A stretch of 64,000 nucleotides of DNA from an uncultured Rhodospirillales bacterium (GTDB lineage: Bacteria; Pseudomonadota; Alphaproteobacteria; ATCC43930; CGMCC-115725): contig CAIKMD010000007.1 of NCBI GenBank assembly GCA_903828515.1, forward strand, positions 1-64,000, given 5' to 3'. Made by a program: the position numbers and the translations under genes. The notes under the pieces are model-generated. The model saw only the letters and a program-made list of their open reading frames with translations. It ran no database searches and had not been told where the DNA came from. This document shows positions 17,235 to 26,324 of the stretch, piece by piece. Within the stretch, counting starts at the first letter, position 1, and each line of letters begins with the position of its first letter.

Positions 17235-18236
17235 ATGATCACGACATTGACGAGAGTCCTGTTCGCGGTTTCGGCGCTTCTCGCGGTCGGGGCGGTGAGC
17301 GCCCGCGCTGCCGAGCCGGCGGTCAAAGGCGATGGCGGCAAGGTCAGACTCCTTTATTACCCCTCCGGCACCAACGCCTTTCCGGCCGCGATCATCCCGA
17401 AACTGGGACTCGACAAGAAATACGGTTTCGAGATCGTGCCGGTGCCGACCGCGTCGCCCGCGACGATGGCGACCGCCATTCAATCCGGCGCCGGCGATAT
17501 CGGCATGTTCGGCTGGAACGATACCGCGCGGATGCGCAATGCCGGGGTGAAGATCATCGGCGTCGCGCCGTTTCTCACCTTCGGCGCCGATTTCATCGTC
17601 GTGTTGAAGGATTCGCCGATTAAGACCTATGCCGATCTGAAGGGCAAGAAGGTCGGCGTGCCGAGCCGGGTCTCGATCAACACCATCGCGATGCGTGCCA
17701 TCGCCGAGCAGAAATATCATTTCGACCTGATGAAGGATTCGTCGATGCAGGACGGCGCGCCGACCCTGCTCTGGGCCTTGCTCGAACAGGGACAGCTCGA
17801 CGCATCGGAAATCTTCAACTCGGTCGTGCCGTCGATGATGGTGACCGGCAAGTTCCGCATTCTCACCAACATCAAGGCGATCGTCGATCAACTCGGTCTG
17901 CCCGAGACGCCCTATCTGTTCTATTCGGCCGACGAAACCTTCGCGAAGGCGCATCCCGACAATGTTCGCGCGTTTCTTGCCGCGAACGCCGAGTCGATCG
18001 AGATCATGCGCAAAGACGACGACGTCTGGGTCGAGCCGGCCAAGCCCTTCAACATGACGCCCGAGGCGCTCGCGTCGTTCCGCGCCGAGGCCAGGGCCGA
18101 TCTGCAGACCAAGTTCAAGGCGACCACCGAGGCCGATCTCCGCAAGACCTTCGATCTTCTGCTGGCGACCGCGGGTGCCGACGCGATGGGCATGAGCGTG
18201 CTGCCGGCCGGCTTCATGACCCTCGATTACCAATAA
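17235..18236 (+). CDS. ABC transporter solute-binding protein (NMT1/SsuA-like), paralogue D
   Basis: 333 residues, signal peptide ending ARA, followed by VKGDGGKVRLLYYPSGTNAF. Closest by eye to paralogue C (shared SEIFNSV / SGIFNSV and long identical stretches) and so probably a tandem duplication. C-terminus SVLPAGFMTLDYQ. It is 31 bases downstream of C and 35 bases upstream of the monooxygenase gene. Confidence 0.91.
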   Translation: MITTLTRVLFAVSALLAVGAVSARAAEPAVKGDGGKVRLLYYPSGTNAFPAAIIPKLGLDKKYGFEIVPVPTASPATMATAIQSGAGDIGMFGWNDTARMRNAGVKIIGVAPFLTFGADFIVVLKDSPIKTYADLKGKKVGVPSRVSINTIAMRAIAEQKYHFDLMKDSSMQDGAPTLLWALLEQGQLDASEIFNSVVPSMMVTGKFRILTNIKAIVDQLGLPETPYLFYSADETFAKAHPDNVRAFLAANAESIEIMRKDDDVWVEPAKPFNMTPEALASFRAEARADLQTKFKATTEADLRKTFDLLLATAGADAMGMSVLPAGFMTLDYQ

Positions 18237-18271
18237 TCACGCCGACTGTATTCAACACGGGAGTTTCGCGC

Positions 18272-19615
18272 ATGAAAGCCAAGATGCACCTCGCCTTCGA
18301 CCTGTCCTGGACGCATCTCCAGGGGCGCTGGCGTCTGCCGGGTTCGTGGACCGGTCGGACCTATCCCGATCTCGGCATGTTCAAGGAAATCGCCGCCATC
18401 GCCGAACGGGGTTGCATCGACATGCTGTTCTTCGGCGACAGCACGGGGATCCCCAGCACATGGCGCGGCTCGATCGACGCGGCGGTACGCTGGGGCATCG
18501 ACTTCCCGCGTCAGGACATGAGCGGCTATATCGCGGCGCTGGCCCAGGACACCAAGCATATCGGCTTCGGCCTGACCTATTCCTCGACCTTCATGCACCC
18601 TTTCTATGTCGCGCGCCTGCTCAACTCGCTCGATCACCTGACCAACGGACGGATCGCGTTCAACGTCGTCACCTCGACGCGCCGCGCCGATGCCGCCAAT
18701 TACGGGTTCGACGAATTGATGGAGCACAATTCGCGCTACGAGCGGATGGAAGAATTCGTCGACGTGTGCAAGGCGCTGTGGGCCAGCGTCGACGCGGATG
18801 CTTTCGTGTGGGACCGCGAAAGCGGCGAGGTCATCCCCGATCCGACCAAGGTGCGCGCGATCAATCACCGGGGCGATTTCTTCAAGGTGAAGGGGCCGCT
18901 GAGTTGCGTGCCGTCGCCGCAAGGACGGCCGGTGCTGATCCAGGCGGGCGGTTCGCCGCGCGGCATCAAGGCGTCGGCGCATTTCGCCGATCATATCTTT
19001 GCCTCCAGCCGGCCGGGCCCCCTCAAGGCCAAACACCGGCGCGAACTCGACGGCGAACTGACGGCTGCCGGCCGCGACCCGAGCCAGGTCGGCATTCTGT
19101 GGGGCGTCATCGTCATTCTGGGGGAAACCGAAGAAGAAGCCCTGCGCCGCCGCGAAACCCTGCTGACCGCCATGCCCTTCGAAGCCGCGGGCGCTTTCAT
19201 CTCGGGCGGCGCGGGTTACGATTTCTCGACACTTCCCGCGCGGTTCAAGCTGCGCGAACTGAACGAGGAAATCGCCGCGACTCAGGCCTCGCCGGTCGGC
19301 ATCGTGCATAAAATGGCGACCGAGGTCGGCTTCGAGACCGAGATCACCCGCGAGGAATTCTACGAACGTGCGATGAAAGCGGCGATCGGCTACGACCATA
19401 CGATCGCGGGCACGGCCAGCCAGGTGGCGGATTATCTCGAGGAGGAGTTCGAGGCGTCGGGCAGCCGCGGCGGCTTCATGATCGGCCATCCGCCTTCGAC
19501 GCCGAAGGACATCCTCAACGTGACCGACTTCCTGGTCCCCGAGCTGCAACGGCGCGGCCGCTTCCGCACATCCTATGAAGGCGAGACTCTCGCGCAGAAC
19601 CTTCTCGCCGCGTAA
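18272..19615 (+). CDS. LLM-class flavin monooxygenase (NtaA/SnaA/DmoA-like)
   Basis: 447 residues, near the usual 440-450 of nitrilotriacetate/DMS/DBT-sulfone monooxygenases. Motifs: GRWRLPGSWTGR, YIAALAQDTKHIGFG, LDHLTNGRIAFNVVTS, RYERMEEFVDVCKALW and VLIQAGGSPRGIKASAHFAD. FMNH2-dependent oxidation in the cytoplasm; substrates in the family carry N-alkyl, aminocarboxylate or sulfur groups. It ends the rightward operon and is convergent with the next gene (six-base gap). The fragment at the left window edge belongs to the same group. Confidence 0.92.
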   Translation: MKAKMHLAFDLSWTHLQGRWRLPGSWTGRTYPDLGMFKEIAAIAERGCIDMLFFGDSTGIPSTWRGSIDAAVRWGIDFPRQDMSGYIAALAQDTKHIGFGLTYSSTFMHPFYVARLLNSLDHLTNGRIAFNVVTSTRRADAANYGFDELMEHNSRYERMEEFVDVCKALWASVDADAFVWDRESGEVIPDPTKVRAINHRGDFFKVKGPLSCVPSPQGRPVLIQAGGSPRGIKASAHFADHIFASSRPGPLKAKHRRELDGELTAAGRDPSQVGILWGVIVILGETEEEALRRRETLLTAMPFEAAGAFISGGAGYDFSTLPARFKLRELNEEIAATQASPVGIVHKMATEVGFETEITREEFYERAMKAAIGYDHTIAGTASQVADYLEEEFEASGSRGGFMIGHPPSTPKDILNVTDFLVPELQRRGRFRTSYEGETLAQNLLAA

Positions 19616-19621
19616 GCACCG

Positions 19622-20587
19622 TCAGGGCTTCACCGGCACGAACGCCGTGGTGAGGATCTGGTCGTCGCTCGGCTTGGTCGTGAGGATGTTCATATCGACG
19701 AAGGATTGCTTGAGGACTTCGATCGCCTTCGGGTCAAAGTTTCCGTCATCCTCGAGCATCGCGATTTCGTCGTCATAGGTCTTGTTCATCGAGGTCGCCG
19801 ACCGGTCGAGCACGCGCATGGCGATCGCGGTGGTCTTTTCCTTGTTCGCCTTCATGAACGCGATCGACGCAAAAAATCCCTGCAGGAAGCGGCGGACCAG
19901 ATCGGGGTTCGATGCGACCAGGGATTGACGGGCGAAGATCACATGGGCATGGAATTCCGGCGCGTACTTCTCCATGCCGAGGAAGACACGGCCCATGCCA
20001 TGCTCTTCCATGAAATAGCCGTTCTCGGTGCTGGCGGTCATGCCGTCGATCTGATGGGTCTTCAAGGCCGCGGTCGCGGCATCGAACCCGCCCAGGGCGA
20101 CGCCCTTGATGCCGTCCGGTCCCCAGCCTTCCTGCACCGAGACGCGTTTCACCAGCCATTCGGTCAGCGAGCCGACGGTCGTGATCGACAGCGACTTGCC
20201 CTTGAGATCGGCGGCGGATTTGATCGTCGAATCCGCCGCGATGATGATCGAGAGGTTGCGCGGCGCGCCGGCGAAAGCGGCGACGGTGATGACGGGCGAG
20301 CCCTTGGCGACAAAGGCCATCGACGGTCCGCTGCCGAGACCGACGTCGAGGCTGTCGGCGGCCAGGGCCTGCTGGATCTTGGCGTCGCCGCCGAGGCCGC
20401 TGATCTCCACCGCGATGCCGTATCGGGCGAAGATGCCTTCCGCGTCGCCGACATCGAGCGGCAGGAAGGCCCAGGTCGTGTTCGACGGCTTGGCGACGCG
20501 GACCGTGTCGGCGGCCTGCGCCGTCGCGCCTGCACCGAACAGATGTGCCGCGATCAGCACGACGACGAACGCACCACGCCGCCACAT
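19622..20587 (-). CDS. ABC transporter solute-binding protein (SsuA/NrtA-like)
   Basis: 321 residues, signal peptide ending AQA, and a type 2 periplasmic-binding fold with FLPLDVGDAEGIFARYGIAV, GSGPSMAFVAKGSPV and DLKGKSLSITTVGSLTEWLV. It differs from the four paralogues to its left. No permease or ATPase is adjacent. I chose ATG 20587 because AAGGCAAAG lies directly upstream; ATG 20611 would add eight residues before the signal peptide. It is divergent from the receptor operon starting at 20720. Confidence 0.87.
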   Translation of the reverse strand: MWRRGAFVVVLIAAHLFGAGATAQAADTVRVAKPSNTTWAFLPLDVGDAEGIFARYGIAVEISGLGGDAKIQQALAADSLDVGLGSGPSMAFVAKGSPVITVAAFAGAPRNLSIIIAADSTIKSAADLKGKSLSITTVGSLTEWLVKRVSVQEGWGPDGIKGVALGGFDAATAALKTHQIDGMTASTENGYFMEEHGMGRVFLGMEKYAPEFHAHVIFARQSLVASNPDLVRRFLQGFFASIAFMKANKEKTTAIAMRVLDRSATSMNKTYDDEIAMLEDDGNFDPKAIEVLKQSFVDMNILTTKPSDDQILTTAFVPVKP

Positions 20588-20719
20588 TCTTTGCCTTGCC
20601 CCCCATAACATTCCAAAGATATACCATAGACTTATGCGTCACGGGACGGTTTGCCGACGGGGTTCTCCGGGGGAGAACAACATCGCACCGGCGCACGCGG
20701 GCTTGAGGGGGAAGGCATT

Positions 20720-21601
20720 TTGCGGGTCGGGGGAAATCGTTCGCCGCAACGACAACGTCGGCGGCTGATCGAGGTTTGGGCGCGCAACGCCGGGCGCGTC
20801 GTGGCGGCGGCGCTCTTCGTCGCGCTCGCGACCGGCCCTGCCTGGGCCGACAGCATCGAGTTGCGCGGTTCGGGGACGGTCGCGCTGATCATGCGCTCGC
20901 TGGCGGAAGACTATATGCGAAGCCAGCCGGCGACGATCGTCACAGTCAGCGCCGGCGGATCGTGGTGGGGCTTCAAATCCGTCATCGACGGCACCGCCGA
21001 TATCGCGATGGCCTCGGACGAGCCGACCGACGATCTCGCGGCGCTCGTCAAGGAACGCGGGATCAAGCTGACCGACGTGACGCTCGGGCTCGACGCCGTG
21101 GCGCCGATCGTCAGCGACGCCAACACCCTCACCGATATCTCGCTCGCCCAGTTGCGCGACATCTATCGCGGCAAGATCGCCAAATGGAGCGCGATCGGCG
21201 GCGCCGATCTTGCCATCGAGGTCCTGACCGGTGAAGCGACCAGCGGCACCTTCGAGATATGGAACGAGCGCGTCCTCGGCTACGGCGCGGTGATCACGCC
21301 GACCGCGAAGATCGTCGCCGGGCCTCAATTGGCGCAACGCCTGAAGGATAATCCCGGCGCCATCGCCTATACGACGCTCGCTTTCGTCTCGGGGTTCAAA
21401 TCGCTTTCCGTCGATGGGGTTGCCGCGTCGGCGGATTCGGTGCGGACCCATCGCTATGCCATCGCGCGGCCGTTGAAGCTTTTCGCGCGCGATCCGGTCC
21501 GCCCCGAACTGAAAAAATTCATCGACTTCGCGCTCGGGCCCGCCGGTCAGGCCATCGTCGCGAAACAGAAATTCGTGACCGTGAGCGGAGAGCAGAAATG
21601 A
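20720..21601 (+). CDS. PstS-like periplasmic substrate-binding protein 1
   Basis: A PBP-like domain of the phosphate-binding type: SIELRGSGTVALIMRSLAEDY, GGSWWGFKSVIDGTADIAMA, a DIYRGKIAKWSAIGG block and TFEIWNERVLGYG. About 293 residues with an N-terminal signal peptide ending AWA. TTG 20720 with GGGGGAAGG just upstream is my preferred start, since it supplies the charged n-region; GTG 20801 would give a very short signal. The gene overlaps the next PstS-like gene by four bases (ATGA). There are no pstC/pstA/pstB genes, so ordinary phosphate transport is not supported by context. Confidence 0.8.
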   Translation: MRVGGNRSPQRQRRRLIEVWARNAGRVVAAALFVALATGPAWADSIELRGSGTVALIMRSLAEDYMRSQPATIVTVSAGGSWWGFKSVIDGTADIAMASDEPTDDLAALVKERGIKLTDVTLGLDAVAPIVSDANTLTDISLAQLRDIYRGKIAKWSAIGGADLAIEVLTGEATSGTFEIWNERVLGYGAVITPTAKIVAGPQLAQRLKDNPGAIAYTTLAFVSGFKSLSVDGVAASADSVRTHRYAIARPLKLFARDPVRPELKKFIDFALGPAGQAIVAKQKFVTVSGEQK

Positions 21602-22521
21602 GCGTCGCGCGGAATCTCGTCGCGTGCGCCGTGCTTTGCGCTGGTCTGGTCTTCGCCGGTGCCGGCGCCATCGCGGCGGACGAGCCGGGCGGCGACTCCG
21701 ACATTCGCCCCACGCAGCGCGGCCTGTGGCACGACATAAGGTGCCTCGGGGTCATGCGCTCGATGCTGGGCGAGGCCGGCTGCGCGATCGGCGGCAATTC
21801 CCTGCTGGTTGCCGGTTCGACCGCGTTCACCCGCTACGCGCCGGGGCTGGAACGCGGCTACCAGAAAACCCATCCCGACATTCACATGACGTTCGGCGGC
21901 GGCAACGCGCTCGCCGGCATCATCGCCGTGCAGCGCCGGGCGATCGACATCGCCGTCGTCGCGCGCGATCTCGTTCCGCATGAATATTCGATCGACACGC
22001 AACTCTATCTGATCGGCAAGGATGCGATCGGCATCGCGGTCAATCCGGCCAATCCAGTGGACGGGATCACCTTCGCCCAGGCCGCCGCGATTTTTCGCGG
22101 CGAGATTCGGGATTGGGCGGCGGTCGGCGGAACGCCGGGTCCGATCCATGTTTTCACCCGCGCGGCGAATTCGGCGACGCTGCAAAGCCTCGAGGATCTT
22201 TTGCTGGCGGGCGAAGACATTTCCGGTTCGGCCAAGACCTTCCCCGATGCGGTCGCTTTGGGAAAAGCGATCACCGACGATCCGCAAGGCGTCGGCTTTC
22301 TCGCCCTGCACGACGCGCAATCCGGCGGACGGCTTCTGAAGATCAATGGCGTGCCGATGGAACGCGAGACGATCCTCTCGGGTCGCTATCCGATCAGCCG
22401 GCCGCTCTATCTGCTCGCCGGCGCCGATGCGGGGCCGGCCGTGCGCGATTTCATCGCATTCGTCACCAGCCCGAACGGCCAGGGCTTGATGGAAACCAAC
22501 GGCGCGATCCGCGTGCGCTGA
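21598..22521 (+). CDS. PstS-like periplasmic substrate-binding protein 2
   Basis: 307 residues, signal peptide ending IAA, PBP-like domain with LLVAGSTAFTRYAPGLERGY, GGNALAGIIAVQRRAIDIAVV, the FRGEIRDWAAVGG block and the C-terminal DFIAFVTSPNGQGLMETNG. It differs considerably from the gene before it. Its short insert with three cysteines after the signal peptide (around IRCLGVMRSMLGEAGCAIGG) is not a standard PstS feature. Translationally coupled to the preceding gene and 16 bases from the TAXI-like gene, so the three form an operon. Confidence 0.82.
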   Translation: MSVARNLVACAVLCAGLVFAGAGAIAADEPGGDSDIRPTQRGLWHDIRCLGVMRSMLGEAGCAIGGNSLLVAGSTAFTRYAPGLERGYQKTHPDIHMTFGGGNALAGIIAVQRRAIDIAVVARDLVPHEYSIDTQLYLIGKDAIGIAVNPANPVDGITFAQAAAIFRGEIRDWAAVGGTPGPIHVFTRAANSATLQSLEDLLLAGEDISGSAKTFPDAVALGKAITDDPQGVGFLALHDAQSGGRLLKINGVPMERETILSGRYPISRPLYLLAGADAGPAVRDFIAFVTSPNGQGLMETNGAIRVR

Positions 22522-22537
22522 ACGGCTGGAGCTGCCC

Positions 22538-23719
22538 ATGGTCGAGAATGCCGAAGAAGTCGTCGATAATGTCCTTCATTATCTTCAGCGGACCGCGTGG
22601 ATCCGCAATACGCTGGGCATCCTGCTGGTGGTCGCGGTCGTCGGCATCTGCGGCTGGCAGGTCTACAAGCTCATTCCGCGTTCCTACGAACTCGATCTCT
22701 CGGGCGGCAACATGCTGGAGAACCGGCATTTCTTCGCCAAGGCCGTCCAGGGCGTCGGGGTGAAATACGGTCTCGCCATCAATGTCGCGCCGGTCGATAC
22801 CAATACCCAGGCGCTTGAATTGGTGAACAACGGCAAGCTCCAGGCGGCGTTGGTGCAGGGCGGCCTCGATCGGGTCTATCCGAACGTCCAGCAGGTCGCG
22901 ACGCTGGCGCCCGAGGTCGTGCATCTCGTCGTCCGGCCCGAGATCAAGTCGGTCGCCGATTTGCGCGGGACGGTGATCAATGTCGGCGAAAAGCGCGGCG
23001 CTTCCGAATATGTCACCGGCCGCATTCTGAGTTACAGCGGCTATCAGGAAGGCATCGACTATTCGACGACGAATTATTCGCCCGATCAGCTCGTCCAGTT
23101 GCCGCCGGGGCGGCTGCCCGATGCGGCATTCGTGATCTCGACCGTGCCGTCTTTCCTGGTCGAGTTCCTGGTCAAGGAGCGCGGCTACAAGATGATCGAG
23201 ATTCCGTTTCCGGGGGCGCTGGCCTTTCGCTACGGATGGATTCAGTCGGTCACCGTGCAGCCCTATACATATAGTGTGTCGCCCGCAGTGCCGGAGCAGG
23301 GGATCACCTCGATCGGCATCAACATGATGCTGGTCGCCAACAAGAACGTGCCGGTTGAACCGCTCGAGAAACTGCTGGAAACGATTTTCGATCGTGGCGT
23401 GGCCAACCGGCTGAATCTGACCCTGGACGATACGGCGATCACCCAGTCGACCGGATACCCGCTATCGCCGGCGACCTTTGCCTATCTCGACCGCAACGAA
23501 TCAATCTTTTCGAAACAGACGGTCGACACCGCGAAAACGTGGTTCGAGGCCATCCTGAGCACGGCGACTTCGCTGCTCGTCGTCTATAAATGGTTCAAGG
23601 GTGTCGAGAAAGAAGAAGAACGCGAGGCCGAAGAAGAGGTCGCTAAAAAAGAAGAAAAAGACGGCGAAGGCAAAATCGTCGTGGCCGGCACGGCGGGCGT
23701 ACACGGGCACGCGGAATAG
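22538..23719 (+). CDS. membrane-anchored TAXI-family (TRAP-type) solute receptor-like protein
   Basis: 393 residues. Residues about 1-24 are cytoplasmic, 25-46 form one transmembrane helix (LGILLVVAVVGICGWQVYKL), and about 50-330 form a TAXI/NMT1-type binding domain (NGKLQAALVQGGLDRVYPNV, VADLRGTVINVGEKRGASEY). A weak hydrophobic stretch near 335-352 is followed by an acidic and lysine-rich tail (EKEEEREAEEEVAKKEEK). Ordinary TAXI proteins are freely exported and work with TRAP membrane subunits; this one keeps an uncleaved anchor and has no TRAP genes nearby. It shares an operon with two PstS-like proteins. A sensory or scaffolding role is conceivable, but this is inference. Confidence 0.82.
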   Translation: MVENAEEVVDNVLHYLQRTAWIRNTLGILLVVAVVGICGWQVYKLIPRSYELDLSGGNMLENRHFFAKAVQGVGVKYGLAINVAPVDTNTQALELVNNGKLQAALVQGGLDRVYPNVQQVATLAPEVVHLVVRPEIKSVADLRGTVINVGEKRGASEYVTGRILSYSGYQEGIDYSTTNYSPDQLVQLPPGRLPDAAFVISTVPSFLVEFLVKERGYKMIEIPFPGALAFRYGWIQSVTVQPYTYSVSPAVPEQGITSIGINMMLVANKNVPVEPLEKLLETIFDRGVANRLNLTLDDTAITQSTGYPLSPATFAYLDRNESIFSKQTVDTAKTWFEAILSTATSLLVVYKWFKGVEKEEEREAEEEVAKKEEKDGEGKIVVAGTAGVHGHAE

Positions 23720-23999
23720 CGCCGGCCAGATTCCCAGGTTTCTCGGGGGAAATCTCAAGTTTTTCGAGCGCGCGCGGCGCGGTTCCGCATGTAAAGCTTT
23801 CTGGATCGGTAAGGAAAACGCGCCTGCCTAATGTTCGAAATCATACAAAGCGTGCATTTTCTATATAAAACGACATTTTTGGCAAAGTAATTCCGAATAA
23901 ACACGCCTAGCGCTTTCCCTGGGTCCCTGTCACACCACCTTCAGCCTGCGCGCACGCGATTGGCCGGAGCTGGATGTGCTTCGGCAAAAAAGGGAATCT

Positions 24000-24770
24000 G
24001 TGGCTCAACCGCCCGCCGAGACGACTCGTCCGAATAATTTGTTGCTGGCCGCATTGTCACAAGCCGATTTTGCCCTGTTGCGGCCGGGTTTGACGCCGCT
24101 TGTCCTTCCGGTTCGTCACGTCATCGAAGACGCCGACAAACCGATCAAGCACGTCTATTTCCTGGAAACGGGCATTGCCTCCGTCGTCGCCGTCTATGCC
24201 GGCGCCGGACAGGTCGAGGTCGGCCTGATCGGGCGGGAAGGGATGAGCGGCGTCGTCGTCGTCCTCGGCGACCATCGTTCCGCCAATTCGACCTACATGC
24301 AGGTCGCGGGGAGCGGGTTTCGCATCGCGGCCGATGATCTGCGCGCCGCGATGGAACAGAGCGCAACGCTCCGGCACTCTTTTCTCCAATTTGCCCAAGC
24401 CTTCATGATTCAAACCGCGCAGACGGCCGCCGCCAATGCGCGCGCGTCGGCGGACCAGCGTCTGGCGCGATGGCTGCTGATGGCGCATGACCGCCTGGAC
24501 GGCGACGCGCTTCCGCTCACGCATGAATTTCTCGCGCTGATGCTGGCGGTGTTGCGTCCCGGCGTCACCATCGCGTTGCATCGTCTCAAGGGCAAAGGTC
24601 TCATCCGCCCCGAACGCGGGCGCGTGATCCTGCGCGACCGCAAAGGGTTGGAAGCGCTCGCGGGCGCTTGCTACGGCGTGCCCGAGGCGGAATATCGGCG
24701 CCTGACCGACAAGCAATCGCACAAGACCGTCCGGCCGCGCGCCAAAAGGCCGTCACGCGCGACACGCTAA
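24000..24770 (+). CDS. Crp/Fnr family transcriptional regulator (variant helix-turn-helix)
   Basis: 256 residues. The cyclic-nucleotide-binding-like domain (HVIEDADKPIKHVYFLETGIASVV, GQVEVGLIGREGMSG) belongs to a Crp group common in Alphaproteobacteria. The HTH region reads LTHEFLALMLAVLRPGVTIALH with KGKGLIRPERGRVI, a variant of the usual ETVSR recognition helix, so FNR-like sites are not expected. The C-terminal 30 residues are basic. GTG 24000 is preferred (AAGGGA five bases upstream); GTG 23976 would add eight residues. An AT-rich stretch at about 23840-23890 probably contains its promoter. It precedes the cupin-amidase operon by 174 bases. Confidence 0.88.
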   Translation: MAQPPAETTRPNNLLLAALSQADFALLRPGLTPLVLPVRHVIEDADKPIKHVYFLETGIASVVAVYAGAGQVEVGLIGREGMSGVVVVLGDHRSANSTYMQVAGSGFRIAADDLRAAMEQSATLRHSFLQFAQAFMIQTAQTAAANARASADQRLARWLLMAHDRLDGDALPLTHEFLALMLAVLRPGVTIALHRLKGKGLIRPERGRVILRDRKGLEALAGACYGVPEAEYRRLTDKQSHKTVRPRAKRPSRATR

Positions 24771-24858
24771 GCGTGGTGATCGCAGGCCGACATGATCCGT
24801 GACGTCGGGGACGTTCCGGAAGCGGGCTCGTCTTCCCTGATGTTGTAATATCGGCCCC

Positions 24859-24921
24859 GGTTTGGTCTACTGACGACAACACCAACAGCCGCACGGGTTT
24901 GGCCGTTTATCGGACCAAACC
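24859..24921. promoter_or_regulatory. spaced inverted repeat upstream of the cupin operon
   Basis: GGTTTGGTC (24859-24867) and GACCAAACC (24913-24921) are exact inverted copies separated by 45 bases. The right arm ends 23 bases before the cupin start. It could be two half-operators or a long-loop hairpin in the transcript leader. Confidence 0.4.
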
Positions 24922-24944
24922 TGCGACTTTAAAGGGAGATTCCG

Positions 24945-25883
24945 ATGAAGCGCAGCGTCACGATCATGAGCATCGCGGATGTCGAATATTACACGACGCC
25001 GGGCCTCGGCCGCGAAGGCAGCAGCGGCGGCAAGGCGTTTCCGCTCGATACGTGCATCCCCGGCGTCATCCTCGAATTCGGCTGGCGCAATTACGACACC
25101 GGTTACGGCACGCCGCGCCACAAGCACATCTTCGATCAGTATCGCTACAACCTCAGCGGCCGCCGGATGATCAAGGACGGGTTCCTCGAAGCGGGCGAAG
25201 TCGCCTTTTATCCGGAAGGGGTCTATTACGGCCCGCAACTCCAGGAAGAACCCTGCACCGGCCTGAGCATGCAGTTTCAGGGCCTGACCGGCATTCCCTA
25301 TCTGACCCATCAGGAACTGCGCGATGCGCGCAAGGCGCTGATCGCCGAAGGCGGCACCTTCAAGGGCGGCATCTACACGAAAATTCTGCCCGACGGCCGC
25401 AAGATCAATAAGGATTCGCACGCGGCCTGCACCGAATACGTCTCGGGCCAAACCATCGAATTTCCGGTCGGCCGGTTCGAAAAGCCGATCGTGATGCGTC
25501 CGCAGGGCCATCCGTGGATCGGCGACCGCAAGCTTGCCGGCGTCGAGCACAAGCGGCTCGGCACGTTCGGCGGTTCGGGCATCCGGATGACGCGGCTTCT
25601 GCCCGGCGCCAAGATTCCGGCGACTCATATGGACGATGCCGAAATCCGTTACCTGATCAGCGGTTCGATCAACTACGACGGCAAGACCTGGCAGGGCGGC
25701 ACGACTACGGAGGCCGGCACTTATATGTACGTCCAGCAGGGCGCCGATGTTGGCGAGATCACGACCGATACGGGCGGCGAGTTCTATGTCATCGAATTGC
25801 CGATGCTGGCGGACATCGAGGCTGAGTTGTCGCGCGGCGTCGCCCGCGTGCAGCCCCGCCGCGAAATGGCCGGCGCGAAGTAA
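24945..25883 (+). CDS. bicupin-domain protein
   Basis: 312 residues with two cupin cores. The first contains GTPRHKHIFDQYRYNLSG (residues about 61-78), with a His-x-His metal site; the second has TRLLPGAKIPATHMDDAEIR and GTYMYVQQGAD, where the metal site is less complete. Cupins of this size include dioxygenases, isomerases and binding proteins, and I cannot assign one. It has no signal peptide. It starts the operon cupin-VOC-SBP-amidase, spaced 9, 33 and 120 bases, which suggests joint use in breakdown of an amide or ring compound. AGGGAG precedes the ATG. Confidence 0.8.
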   Translation: MKRSVTIMSIADVEYYTTPGLGREGSSGGKAFPLDTCIPGVILEFGWRNYDTGYGTPRHKHIFDQYRYNLSGRRMIKDGFLEAGEVAFYPEGVYYGPQLQEEPCTGLSMQFQGLTGIPYLTHQELRDARKALIAEGGTFKGGIYTKILPDGRKINKDSHAACTEYVSGQTIEFPVGRFEKPIVMRPQGHPWIGDRKLAGVEHKRLGTFGGSGIRMTRLLPGAKIPATHMDDAEIRYLISGSINYDGKTWQGGTTTEAGTYMYVQQGADVGEITTDTGGEFYVIELPMLADIEAELSRGVARVQPRREMAGAK

Positions 25884-25892
25884 GGCGCCGAC

Positions 25893-26291
25893 ATGGCCAA
25901 GCTCCGGCATATCGCGATCACGGTCAGCGACATCAAACGCGAAATCGCTTTCTATGAAACCGTCTTCGGCTTCACCAAGCATTCCGAGAACGATCACGCC
26001 GCCAGCCTGTCGGACGGCGTGATGAACGTGACGCTGCTCAAATTCCGCAGCGACGAATTGGCCGGTGACGAGCGGGGCAAGGATTTCGTCGGCCTCCATC
26101 ACATCGGCTTCGTCGTCGACGATCCGAACGAGATGGCGGGCATGGACCAGCGCATCAAGGACAATGGCGGCAAGTTCCACATGGAAGCGCGCGCCGGCCA
26201 GAATCTCGAAATCAAATACCGCGATCCGTTCGGCATCGTCTTCGATGTCGCCGATCCGGCCCATTCCTGGGCCGGTATTTCACTGAAATAG
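25893..26291 (+). CDS. VOC-family (glyoxalase/extradiol dioxygenase fold) protein
   Basis: 132 residues, a single-chain vicinal oxygen chelate fold with two beta-alpha-beta-beta-beta units: LRHIAITVSDIKREIAFYE at the start and GLHHIGFVVDD in the middle, then YRDPFGIVFDVADP. The metal ligands expected at His6 and at the second-repeat His are present; the C-terminal glutamate is Asp (FDVAD) here. Families include glyoxalase I, isomerases and ring-cleaving dioxygenases. The exact reaction is unknown. It lies in an operon between the cupin and an SBP gene. Confidence 0.88.
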   Translation: MAKLRHIAITVSDIKREIAFYETVFGFTKHSENDHAASLSDGVMNVTLLKFRSDELAGDERGKDFVGLHHIGFVVDDPNEMAGMDQRIKDNGGKFHMEARAGQNLEIKYRDPFGIVFDVADPAHSWAGISLK

Positions 26292-26324
26292 CGGCAGCGA
26301 CGATATCGACCGGGGGGAATCGAC

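Noticed and set aside
20720-23719. phosphate Pst or TRAP transporter operon
   Set aside because: No pstC/pstA/pstB or TRAP membrane subunit is present, and the TAXI-like protein is anchored.
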